Assembly: GCF_030272615.1 (NCBI RefSeq)
Contig: NC_081408.1
Coordinates: 406,953,889 to 407,017,888, forward strand
From: Cryptomeria japonica
Lineage: Eukaryota; Streptophyta; Pinopsida; Cupressales; Cupressaceae
Direction: 5' to 3'
DNA: 64,000 bases
This document shows, piece after piece, positions 43,561-54,058 of this stretch (position 1 is the first letter of the stretch; every line of letters begins with the position of its first letter). Below the pieces are notes generated by a model, which was given only the letters and a program-made list of their open reading frames with translations, was not told where the DNA came from and did no database searches. Position numbers and translations under genes: made by a program.

Positions 43561-44102
43561 ATTGAATGGGTTTAGAAATACTTACCTGAAAGTTATCTAT
43601 ATCTGTTTGGAGAAAACATGTTGTCTCGTTTGGATCAACTTCCTCTATCAGGTAGAATGATCTCGGCTCTCTATCAATCCTTACATTCGCCCCTTTTACT
43701 GGGACGGTCGCATATGAAAGATCTAGCTGGACATGTCCCTCCACCAAATTTGACCATTGCCTTGATAGTAACATCCCATAATTCGGCGGAACTTGCACAA
43801 CGGTGATGTCTGTTTTATATGACGTATCTGGGCATGCTGGAAATCGAAACTCCACATCCTTCATGATTCTCACAACTGGGACTGATCTATTATCCATAGC
43901 ATAGCATTTCCCATAGGGAGTGTCTACATGCATCCCAAGTTCTTTCATGACATCTTCTGGCATTATGTTCATGACTGCACTTGACTCTATCATACAATTC
44001 TTAACCATTTTATGGTTAATCATCAAAGTCAGATAAAAAGGATCAACCTGGGAAAGATTCTTAGTGATAGAAGTTCCCAAATAGATAGTAGGTGGATCTT
44101 CA
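43561..44102 (-). pseudogene. Aspartic protease of the Tat-like element, active site altered
   Basis: It shows the typical Tat protease run: CMIESSAVMNIMPEDVMKEL, then YAMDNRSVPVVRIMKDVEFR, PPNYGMLLSRQWSNLVEGHV and DREPRSFYLIEEVDPNETT. The catalytic Asp-Ser-Gly expected in the first block reads Glu-Ser-Ser, so the enzyme is dead. The upstream part is cut by the solo LTR at 44103, and the Gag lies beyond it. Confidence 0.82.
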
Positions 44103-45712
44103 TGAAAGATACCCACCACTGAATGGATTGCTGATTTGTTTGTTTAATTTAGTTCTTTGGCCAGTGTATGCATTTTTTTGGATTTTTGAGGTTAATGCTT
44201 TAAACTTGACAATGTAGAATGAATACAAATGCAATACATAAAGAAATACTGACTGGAATCAAATTTTCAGACTTCTGATTTATTTATCAGCAATGAATAA
44301 TTTCAAAGAATAGTTAAATGCTATCTTTCAAAGCCAACTAACATACCAAGTGTCCTGAGCTTGCCTGGTAAGGCTTATTCTATTGCCTGAACTGAAGAAT
44401 ATGATGAAACTGGAGCTTCCACAATGAGACAACAGCTCCAGAATGTTTTATTGACCCTAACATGAATTATCAAAAATAATTGACGAAGAATTATGCCGAC
44501 CTAGATGGAATTCCAACTTCTTGCCAGGAGAAGCTCCAATTTGGTGTGCTCTTTACCCACTGATTTGCTCCTATAGCTCCAATATGAATCAATTCTCCCA
44601 AACAAACACTGGAATTCTTCTTATTAGTAACAAAAATTCTAGTTAAAACCCTCCAATTTGTTTCTTTGGTGTCCCATGTTGTCTCCAAATGGTACGATTC
44701 AGCTGGAGGATGAAGAGCTGAACCAAATTAATAAAATAGAGTCTGAAATGACTTCTAAACCTGCTGTGATTTGAAAATCAGATTGTCTCCTTGCTGTAGT
44801 AGTTGCAAATCTAAAAAAAATGGCCCTTTTTGGCAAGATATGAGCTTCCCAGACAAATAAATGTAGTGTAGATGAGGGGGATTCCGTCCTCTCACCCAAG
44901 ATCTGAAGGTTTCCGTCTCCAAATCCCAAAACCAACCCTGCAAGAAACGTTGCAGACTTGCAATTACCAATGCTCTCCAAAAAACAATTTCAATAATAAT
45001 TGAAATGCTGCCCCCAATGTCTTTTTAACATGCCTCAAACCCTAATTCGAATTTGGGGTTAGGGTTGTACTTTTGGAATCATAAAACATGTTAAATTGTT
45101 TCTTTTTATTAAATAAATACTTCCCCTAAGTGGTTTAACCCATTGAGGGTCTAATTCCTCATTAAAAGTGGCCATATATTTAAGTTATAACTTCTAGGAA
45201 AATTTGCCAAGGGGCCACTTTATTAATATAAAGTGATTGTATTATTTCTCTTTATTATTATTTATTTAATCCAACTTAGGAAATATTTTAATATTTCCTA
45301 ATTTATTCATAACATGAAATCCGCGACTCAGATTTGAATTCCGTTTGAAGCACTGTGATCACTGATGTTGTTTGAGTCTTGCAGGCCAACTGACAGTTCC
45401 TCCTAAAATGCAGGGACTCACCCTAAAAAGTACGAACCTCTCTCCAAACACCTGTAACTGCTCAAAAGGATCCTGCTCTACTCCTTGGTCCCCCAGGTAG
45501 TCATTCAGTCAACTGCCAGTTCTCCCTAAAAATTAGGAGATCCCCCTAAAAAGTAGGAACTGTCGTCTGAAGGTCCAAAACGGCTCACAGAGCCCCTGCA
45601 AAGCTCCATGACCCTTAGAATGAGTCCCCTAACCATGTCGTTGACCTACGGGAACTCGAATGGTAGGTCAACCCTTGCTCATCTCATGTCACCTAGAAAA
45701 GGGGACATTACA
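44103..45712 (-). mobile_element. Solo LTR with TSD CTTCA inside the Tat-like element
   Basis: The plus strand runs from TGAAAGATACCC to GGGGACATTACA (1610 bp), with perfect CTTCA duplications at 44098-44102 and 45713-45717. No interior or second LTR. The TGTAATGTCCCC end on the minus strand resembles the other non-autonomous families, and CCTAAAAAGTAGG-like motifs at 45420-45560 may be relatives of their CTAAAAATAG boxes. Solo LTRs arise by recombination between two LTRs of one insertion. Confidence 0.88.
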
Positions 45713-45717
45713 CTTCA

Positions 45718-48300
45718 ACTTTTGTCTTATGATCCTCTTTATTAACTTCACCAACGTTAGACAAAATCTTGATTGTTTCACGTAATCAGGAAATTTCATT
45801 ACTTCAAGCAAGGGCACATATATTTTCACCTGTCATAAAGCCTGAGACATAAATGATCCACAATTTGAGAGTGGCTTACTAATCTGTTTCTTTTCGATTG
45901 GCTTTGTTAATTTAAGAGGTTCTGTTTGTTTGACCGTTTCTACTGCACCTCCCTTTTCCTTGTTAGCGATGGTGTCTTCGTTTCCACTTGCTTTAGGAAC
46001 CTTTGCAAATATCTCGGATGGCTTACCTTGCTCTGGGTTCACTATTCTGTCCTTAGCTGATAATTGTTTTTTGCCTGGGCTACTGTTGCCACAGTATAGG
46101 CTTTGTTTTCTTCATCTGTTAAGTTTCTCAAGGAATGCACTGGTTCTCCATTATGGAACAATCTCCTCAGGGATGGGATGTCTGCATCATCATCAGTAAA
46201 AACTTGTACACTGTGCTGCTGGCTCTCTCTTCTCCATTGTACATCTGACGATTGCTCATCCTCAGATGAATCCTCATCCCTACCCCAAAATGGATTTGAT
46301 GAAAGTACATTCACTGTGGGCTCATATTCATTCTCATGGTCCTTCTCTTCTGCAAAACCCTGAGCAATTATACATTGTTCTGCAACATGGGGTAAATTGC
46401 AGACTTCACACCCTGGATATTCTTCCACAAAATTGTTTACCTTCTTCAATGGATCAGGGGTTTCTTTGCTTAGATTTGCATTTACCGGTTTACCATCTTT
46501 CCAGTTTGTATTAAATGGCATGTCATGCAATCTTGGTCTATTGTAATTCATTGGCTTACCTCCTCTATACGGGGATGACTTCTCATTGTGATTTTGCTTA
46601 CCCTTCGTATCTTTGAGCATGTCCATGATTTGGCTAAACTCATCCTTTTTCGTTGCTCTGGGATTATATAGTTTTGGATCATCTCTCTTGCAAATTCTCC
46701 CAGCAGCTTTTTTGTTATTTTCAATGTTAGTGGTTGTCTTAAATGCTTGCTGCAAGGTGGTAGGTTTGTGAGATAGAATCTCATAGTGAGTCTTGCTGTC
46801 AAAAGCACTCAAATGAAAATCAATAAAAAATGAATCAACAGGTCTAATATCTCTTGGTATTCTATTAAGTACTTTATTAAACCTCTTATTAAATTCAGAA
46901 ACTGATTCATTCTGATTCTTCTTTATGCTAGTCAACTCATGAGATGCAAATGAAGTATCATTATGTTCTCCAAATTCTTCCAAGAATATTGTCACAAACT
47001 CCTGCCAACTACCAATGCATCTGTCGGGAAGATTCGTATACGATTCTCCTACATCCTCTGTTAAAGATTGAACAAACAGTTTCATAAAAACATCTTCATA
47101 AGGGGCTTCAAACTCCTCAATGGTATTTTTTACATTTATTACATGTTCTGCAGAATCAATTCCATTTCCTATGAATTTAGGGATAGCTGACCTTAAATCA
47201 TTTGAAATCTAATTAGGATATCCAACTATCCCACTGAAATCCAACAATTTATACCTTTCAATGGTCATAGGTGGTCTGCAACCATAGTTGTTAGTTTGAT
47301 AGTTTCCATTTCCTCCATTATTACCATTGTTTCCACTGTTACCTCCACCATTATTGTTATTTCCATTTCGATTGTTCCCATTACCATTGTTGCCATAGTT
47401 TCCATTATTACCATAATTACCTCTATTATTATTAATGTTGTTGGTCCCATCTCTACTATTCTAGTTACTAGTAATTTCCCCACTGTTAGTTCTTCTTTCA
47501 CCATTATGATTATTGCATTGTCTATAATTATACTGGTTTTTATTTTCATGGTAGGGTATATTTTTCTATTTATCCCTTTTTTCATAATTATTATCCAAAA
47601 CATCAGACAATGGATTATTATAGACCCTAAATGGCTGTTCCAAGTTTCTCATGTGAGGGGGACTATACCTAGGGGTTGTTAGTCTACTTGCTTCACCTCT
47701 TCCCTTCTCTTCTTCAACCCTGTTTGACTTAGGGCTTTGAATGGTATCTCTTTCTAATCCTATTTTCTGCAATACCCAATCTGGTTGTCTCTTAAGAGCC
47801 TTTGCCATTTTAGATTCATCTCCATTTAAGTTAGCCATTCTAAGAATAATTGCATCCAATTGTCTGTCCTCCTGTTCCTCAGCAGTCAGGGTTTCATCAT
47901 GGCCACCTTTATTATCTCTTGTATTTAAGTTATAAAAAGGATTTTCCTCCATATTTTCAAATCTATCACCAGATGAAGAACCATCCTCTCTACGAGGAAA
48001 CTTCGTATAACCCCCAAATGCCATATTTGATGTTGATTTCTTTTCTTTGTTTCTTCTCTTTGGACTCAACTGAACAAGATTATCTTGTCCCTTGTGCAAA
48101 GACCTTCTCCCCTGCATTAATCTTATTGACAAATTCCCAGGGGTTTCTCTTACTTTCTCAAAATACCAATTATTACTCGTATATTAAATGTAGAGTTGCC
48201 GCCTCCTAAGAGGAATAATACTTTTATTGATCTTTTGGGTTCCTTCCTCCAACAGAGTCTGAAACAAAACCATCAGAAATTCTGAACACTTCCTATGACA
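45718..48300 (-). pseudogene. gag: Gag of the Tat-like element
   Basis: Mostly one frame. The N-terminus at 48170-47566 (an acidic stretch with AEEQEDRQLDAIILRMANLN) is followed by an Asn/Gly-run low-complexity region (47480-47280). The Gag core lies at about 47250-46700 (CIGSWQEFVTIFLEEFGEHN, then ELTSIKKNQNESVSEFNKRF). A nucleocapsid-like CEVCNLPHVAEQC lies near 46410, and an acidic tail runs to 46042 and on to 45833. TAG stops occur at 47566, about 47463 and about 47209. Gag would form the particle around element RNA. The solo LTR separates it from the protease. Confidence 0.8.
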
Positions 48301-48302
48301 AT

Positions 48303-48320
48303 TCCCCAGCAGAGTCGCCA
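48303..48320 (-). promoter_or_regulatory. Primer-binding site of the Tat-like element (TGGCGACTC type)
   Basis: Minus-strand TGGCGACTCTGCTGGGGA, three bases after the LTR end ACCAACA. I recall this as the tRNA-Arg type site used by Ogre elements. Confidence 0.82.
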
Positions 48321-49305
48321 ATCTGTTGGTTCCCAAAACCACAGATTGGAAATCCTAGAGCTTTTCCAACTCTCCTGATTTCTCAATCAGCCACGGCCAA
48401 TGAATAGGAATGGTCAAAGACCAAATTTCTCTGCACTTTAGGCTCCACTAGACCTAGGTGGGTATACCTCAATTTCCAAAGCACAAAGAGATTTTTTTTA
48501 TAGTGAATTTAAACTTAATAGATTAGCTGTTTACAAGAATGGAAAAATATTTCCTACAACTATGCTTTATTATGTGCTTTTTAACTTGCTTTAATCTGAA
48601 AACTTGAATATAATTGATAATGAATAAAAGCTTATAAAAGAATGTTGTTGGAACCTTGAGTGATTGTGAAAAAACAATGCTAGTAGAAATTAGTAGTATG
48701 TTTCTTTGGTGAGGACCTTATGCAAACCAAATTTACTCACAAAAAACTAATAATAGACCAGTGCCTTGTCTGACAATTTACATGCTACTTAATGGACACA
48801 TATTTGTAGTCTTTGGAGACAGTTTGAAAAAACTCACAAGTATGCAAGACTATTACTGCAATGATTTCAATGTACGTTATAAGGACAACAAAAACAATTC
48901 TGTTACTTACATAAAAACAAGTGATAACACATTGCAACAAACCTTAATAGATTTATCCAAAGGACTTTGACTCATGAACATCATATAACATGAGACGATT
49001 TGAAGATAAAGACAACAAATCTTGTATATTAATTTCTAGATAATAGGTATATAAAAGCTTCAGATCACAGGTACTTCATGATATACTTGCTTGCACAAAA
49101 TGACTTTTCATTTTTACAGACCTGTTTTACATAATACTACTAGTCCCAACAGACAATTTGAAAGATAGTAGTTTTTTCTTACCTCTCCGCCCCCATTAGA
49201 ATACAAAATGATTCGCTATATATATATGTGACTCAAAAGACACAAATGAAAGGACACACCCTTTCATTTGTACAAACTAAAACTAACAAAAACCTAACTA
49301 ACCTT

Positions 49306-49330
49306 CCCCCCCCCCCCCCCCCCCCCCCCC
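49306..49330. repeat. 25-base C homopolymer
   Basis: 25 consecutive C on the plus strand (G in LTR sense), between the ORF end and the LTR end. A G-quadruplex-capable run, liable to length errors. Confidence 0.9.
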
Positions 49331-49366
49331 AACTACTATAACCAAAACACATTATAACGACACAGA

Positions 49367-52300
49367 CTAGTTTTTCCCATCCAGCCTTTGACCACACTTC
49401 TGGATATGTCGAAGATATCCTTCATCTTTATGTGTGCAGGCGTTTAAGATGATGTCCCTGACTGCTACTTCCGCTGTAACAAAGTTCTCGACTTGTTCCC
49501 CTGTTTCATGCATATCCAAAGTATCCGCACGGGCAATGCTAAGGGCTGCACCGAGTAGTGATTTGCAGTCGGGAATCCACTGGTTTTTATCCTTTATTAC
49601 CCCTGTATCATCCACCATGGGAATCCATGATTAACAATCCCCTGACACTCCTCATATTCAATCTTCAACTCTATTGTGAATTTCTCATGAGTATCAATTA
49701 GTTTTTTGATCTTGTTGATCTTCTTGTCACTCTGTGCCTTATCCTGCAGTAACATGTTTAACCTATTAAAAATCCTCTGGTGTGATACTGTATTATCCAT
49801 GTTTGTCTGGTAAATAGTCCAGAATTGCTCTAGTATTTTCTGCAAATTCTCAAATCTTTTAGACAGTAAGACACATGCCGTGTCTGCCCTTATGTTCTGC
49901 ATTCTTTCCTTCAACTTCTTGTTTTCCTTGTGCAATTCTTCGCACTTCTTTTTCAGTTTGGACTCATCTGCTATCTGGGGTATAGGCTGGCCCCTGCTTC
50001 TTAACAGTTCCTCATACAGTGATTTGTATTTTCCTATTTCTCTTACCAACATCTTCATCTATGCTTTATTTAATTTTGAAATATCAACTCCCATATCCGC
50101 TGTGACCATGGGATCCACTTCACCGACCTTTAACTTCATCATGTGTCCAAAAACTTTGTCCACATCTATGATCTTTGGCCTCTTATTTGGTGGATAAAGG
50201 GTCCATAAAAGCATGGCCTCATCGACCGGATCATATCTAGATCCAATAAAATTGTCATTTACACCTTGAATATCTAACTTGAAATCTTTTTTATATGAAT
50301 GTAATAGGCTATCAAAAATGAAAGACGCACTAAGGTCCCAGCCTGGAAAAAGAATTATTCCCGCCTCTATAAGAAGTTGCCTTCCCCTTTGAGGAGTCAT
50401 GCCTTTTAACTCTGAATTGATATCAACTTTCAGTTTTCTAAGCATCTTTGCCTCATTTTCTAGGGTTACATCTGGCATTGCTTCTCTTAGCCTCTTTCCT
50501 TTGAAATGATACAAGAAGGACTTGAACTCCTTTGATTTAATGAATTCCTCATCAGACACAAAAGAAGTATGCTCTTCCAGCCTAACATCCACATTGGCAT
50601 TCATCCTCGCAATAATTTGGTCTTGTGCTTCAGGTTCCTCCTCCTTTTCAGGCATTTTGAATCTGGAGACAACCTCATTCTCACCTGATTCACTTTCAGC
50701 TTCTTCTTCTTCTTCTTCCATTTCCTGCAGTCTTTGTCTCTTTTCTTCCAATTTCTGGTTCAAATCCTAAAAGATTTTCATAGCTTCTTCAAATTCCTTG
50801 TTTTAGAAGATGTCCAAGGCTTCAACATGCTCATGAAAATAGTCACCAAGATTCTGCCCTTTTTTGCTCTGGTGTATATAGCCCTTCGGGTCATAGTTTT
50901 TTCTACTTGTGTGCTCATAAAGATTATAATCTTCTATTAACCTCCTGTCAATAATTTCATACGCCTTTGTGGATACAATGGTGAAGTCACCAACATGCAG
51001 AGTCCCGGGTAGAAAAACTTGCTTGTGGGCACCCCCAAAATGCTGTGCATTAGAGATACTCATTTGTCTCACAATCTCCAGGTAAGCAATTCTGCCAGGC
51101 GCAGGCTTTGGTAGCACATAAGGAGCACCTTCGAATCCAAAAACTCTAACATATGTGAAGTCCTGACATACATACCAGTCACCCCAATTATGATTCACCT
51201 TGGTATCCCCATGCTCATGGGGTCTAAGAAATCTTTTTATTTCTTCTGAAAATGATCCATCAAAAGAAACCCCCAAAACTCTGTATAATAGCTGCACAAA
51301 AAATTCCTCAAACTTGACATAGTGAGATCTCATGAATCGAGAATCCCATCTTTTTATTTCTTCTGAAAATGATCCATCAAAAGAAACCCCAAAAACTTTG
51401 TATAATGGCTGCACAAAAAATTCTTCAAACTTGACATAGTGAGATCTCATGAACTGAGAATCCCACAGTGATACCCACAATTGAACTGGCTGCTCTTGCC
51501 CATCTTTACCATGAATGTTTAATTTCAAATCCTCAGGCCACAACCCCCTGAGTCGTCCATAAAACAAGACAATATGCATCAACAATGAATAAAACTTAAA
51601 AGATTTGTCGGGGTTATTCTGAAGGCTTAAGAAACCCTCATGAATCTTCTCGACAATGTAAGTAGCATAATCAAATTGTTTCGGCTCATGCATTCGTGTG
51701 TCTGCAGCAAGTACTAATGGTCCCATTCGAGCCACATCTGGGACCTCAACTCCTCCCACTTGACCGCATGCCATATACGTATATTGCAGATACTGCCTGA
51801 AAATGTTGATATCAAATGGGGGCCCATCTTCATGTGTCAACTTTCCTTTCTCAGCCTTATGTATGGCCAAATTCCACCCATTGTATACAGTGTCCATTTT
51901 TGTATATTCTTCTTCCAGTTTCTCGAAAGACAGAGGCACATCAGATTCGAAACCAAGACCCAAAACCTCATGAATGATGGTTACTGAAAGGTGGATGAAT
52001 GCATTGTCATTTGGCAATTGAATACATCTTTTCATGGCATTCTAAGCCCTAGCCAATGTTTTCATCAATTGAATATTTACAAAGACATTAGGGACCACAA
52101 GTTTACCCAATCCAGTTGTCCACGGGTTTGAGATTGGGGTCGGCTTGCTTCTTCGTTAATAATGATACAAGAACAACTCGTGACCTCTAACCTTGGTCCA
52201 GACATCACCAATTTCCTTGAAATCATCTTCTAGCTAGTCACGGATAGGAAAATTAGTCTTAGATCTCCGGGATTTGGCTCCTGGTGAGCTCATTTGGTCA

Positions 52301-52431
52301 ATCATATCTTGATTTAACTTTCGTTTCTGCGCACCTTCTCCACCTTTAGACTTATTCGAAGTGCTCTCAGAGACCTCAGTGACCTTCCTTTTGCCCTTGG
52401 ACCTAGAACCCTCCATATTTGAGTCCTTCAA
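49367..52431 (-). pseudogene. LTR-resident ORF of about 1000 codons, unknown protein
   Basis: One frame runs from 52431 (first ATG downstream of a TATA-like CTATATATAG) to 49597. It is interrupted by about six single stops (including 52234, 50803 and 50059) and shifts frame once at about 49610, ending at 49367. Regions: basic Ser/Lys-rich start (GSRSKGKRKVTEVSES), a hydrophobic helical middle with FDYATYIVEKIHEGFLSLQN and FYSLLMHIVLFYGRLRGLW, a 39-residue tandem duplication, an aromatic stretch (VNHNWGDWYVCQDFTYVRVF), a Glu-rich linker and a long coiled coil (SKLKKKCEELHKENKKLKER). No enzyme motif. The ORF start also exists in the truncated left LTR (33778-33885), which shows that it lies within the LTR. 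Role unknown. Confidence 0.65.
51233..51466 (-). repeat. 117-bp in-frame tandem duplication in the LTR ORF
   Basis: Copies are spaced 117 bp apart (TTCTTCTGAAAATGATCC at 51241 and 51358) and each encodes 39 residues starting WDSxFMRSHYVKFEEFFVQ. They differ at a few bases, so the duplication is older than the latest decay. Confidence 0.9.
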
Positions 52432-52520
52432 GCCTTTTGAAATTTAAATTTTTTTGCAGTTTAATTCCGCTTCAATCTCGGTTTGCTTAAGTCTTCTATG
52501 CAAATTCTTTATACCAACTT

Positions 52521-52530
52521 CTATATATAG
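52521..52530 (-). promoter_or_regulatory. TATA-like box upstream of the LTR ORF
   Basis: CTATATATAG lies about 90 bp upstream of the ORF start on the minus strand. The left LTR lacks this block of about 24 bp. A second TATATATATAG lies near 49219-49230, so the true start of LTR transcription is open. Confidence 0.4.
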
Positions 52531-52699
52531 ATTTAATACACCAGGAGCATTTACTCAATTGAAATGGTGCTGTGATTCGCCTCGTGTAAGCACAGAGCTA
52601 TCTGTTGCTTGTATTTATTAATGGCGGGTGGATTCGTTGAGATCAGATTTTGCAACGGCTAGTCGTCATAACTCCTCCCAATAATTCAATCATTTGGTG

Positions 52700-53700
52700 C
52701 CACCCGTCCTTTTGATCGGCATAGGTCTCATCGATCACTCCGTCGAGCATCGACGTAGCTCATTTGCTCTCCTTCCGATGGTTATAACTTCCCCAATGGC
52801 TTCATCCTCTAGCTAAGCTTTTACCTTTACCTTTATATCTCATCGGTGTAGGTCACTTCGATATACCCTCCTATTCCTCTGTGGCATTCTACCCATCGAG
52901 TATCGGTATAACTCCAAATACGCTCCTCCGACGGTTTAAGTTATCCCGATGAGTCCTCCCTCATAGTTCGCATCTCGTTTGTTACATCGGGTCATCTTAT
53001 CGGGTATCAGAACAACCCAATTTATGTTTCTCAGATGACCCGATGTCATCGCCTTTGCACTTGTGTGTCTTTTTACCTCTCCAGTCTATCGACATACATT
53101 TCCCCGATGAGATCTCCTTGTTCACACCTATCTCTTCTTTCTCATCAAGTATCGGTGTAACGAAAAATGTCTCCTCCCGATGAGGCGATGATATGCCGAT
53201 GACTTCATCTTCGATTGGTGTAACTCATCCTGATCGAGTCTCCTTCTCTGTGCCCGGCTTGTCTTTCTCATCGGGTATCGGCATAACCTAAAACACCTTT
53301 CACCGATGGTTTTAGCTACCCCGATGACTTAGTATTTTCCTCCTTTTGGTATCGCTTCATCGGGGTAAGTCATGCCGATAACACCGCCTTCGCCACCTAG
53401 CCCATCGGGTATCGCGGTAGTGGGGTAGCGCAAGATGACACTTTCCGATGACTCGATGACATTGTGGACGTCTACTTCGCATTCCCCTTCATCAGCATAG
53501 GTTATACCGATAACCTCATCGGCTATCGGCACAACACTTTTCTCATGCCCCCGATAGTGAATGTTATGCCGATGAAACCCTCCTTTTGAACTTTCTTTTG
53601 GTTCTCCTTCGGGGTGGTCAGCCTAGGTCATGCCGATAGGTTCTTTCATTGTTTCGACTAGTCGGTCTTGTCGGGGTAACTTATGCCGATAGCTCAAATT
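52700..53700. repeat. Degenerate TCGG...CCGA inverted-repeat array in the LTR upstream region
   Basis: Many dispersed units of the type TCGGCATAGGTTATACCGA and CATCGGGTATCGGCATAAC, each a short imperfect palindrome, occur here and at 34110-34720 in the left LTR. Unit number differs between the LTRs by a 375-bp block. Confidence 0.75.
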
Positions 53701-54058
53701 TGATAATTATGCTAATTAAGCTCCTCTTCATATATTGTTTACACTTCAAACCTTCCATGGAAACTTCATATGTGCTAATAAGTGACAGAGTCTACCACAT
53801 AGGCCCAAAGAATGTCCTTATAAGGATCCCAATACTGTCATGATGAAATTTCCTCATGTAGTTCCTATTCAGTGTCAACCCTTAGCATGCCCCAACGGTA
53901 CTTGTCCAATTTTGAAAACAGGTTACAGTAGGATTTTTCTGATACTGCAACATACCTCCTGCACATGCAATCCAACAATAAATGCTTTTATGATGAAAAT
54001 GTACATATAAAACATCAAACAAATAGCACATAATATTTTGCAAAAATATGTGCTAACA

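Larger units (their letters stand above)
33778..54058 (-). mobile_element. Tat/Ogre-like Gypsy retrotransposon with giant LTRs, degraded and 3' truncated
   Basis: Minus-strand order is 5' LTR (54058-48324), primer site of the TGGCGACTCTGCTGGGGA type, gag, protease, a second (archaeal-type) RNase H, RT, RNase H, integrase, truncated 3' LTR (35098-33778). The 5.7-kb LTR, additional RNase H and this primer site fit the plant Tat lineage, which includes Ogre. The body is interrupted by a solo LTR (44103-45712) and a 4.7-kb insertion (about 38240-42937). All coding frames carry stops. The left side is joined to Copia gag at 33777, so no target duplication can be checked. Confidence 0.82.
48324..54058 (-). 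repeat. 5' LTR (right), 5.7 kb, of the Tat-like element, containing a long ORF
   Basis: Minus-strand ends TGTTAGCACATA and GGGAACCAACA. The right border is fixed by the match to 35098, the left by the primer site. It holds a TCGG/CCGA repeat region (about 52700-53700), the ORF at 49367-52431, a 25-base C run (49306-49330) and two TATA-like sites (52521-52530 and about 49219-49230). Only its first 1.7 kb (LTR sense) has a counterpart in the left LTR, so the LTR status of the rest rests on the primer site and the TG...CA ends. Confidence 0.8.

Noticed and set aside
47265-47603. Ile/Met-rich minus-strand frame as a membrane protein
   Set aside because: It is an off-frame reading of the Asn/Gly-run part of Gag; the main Gag frame is continuous through it apart from single stops.
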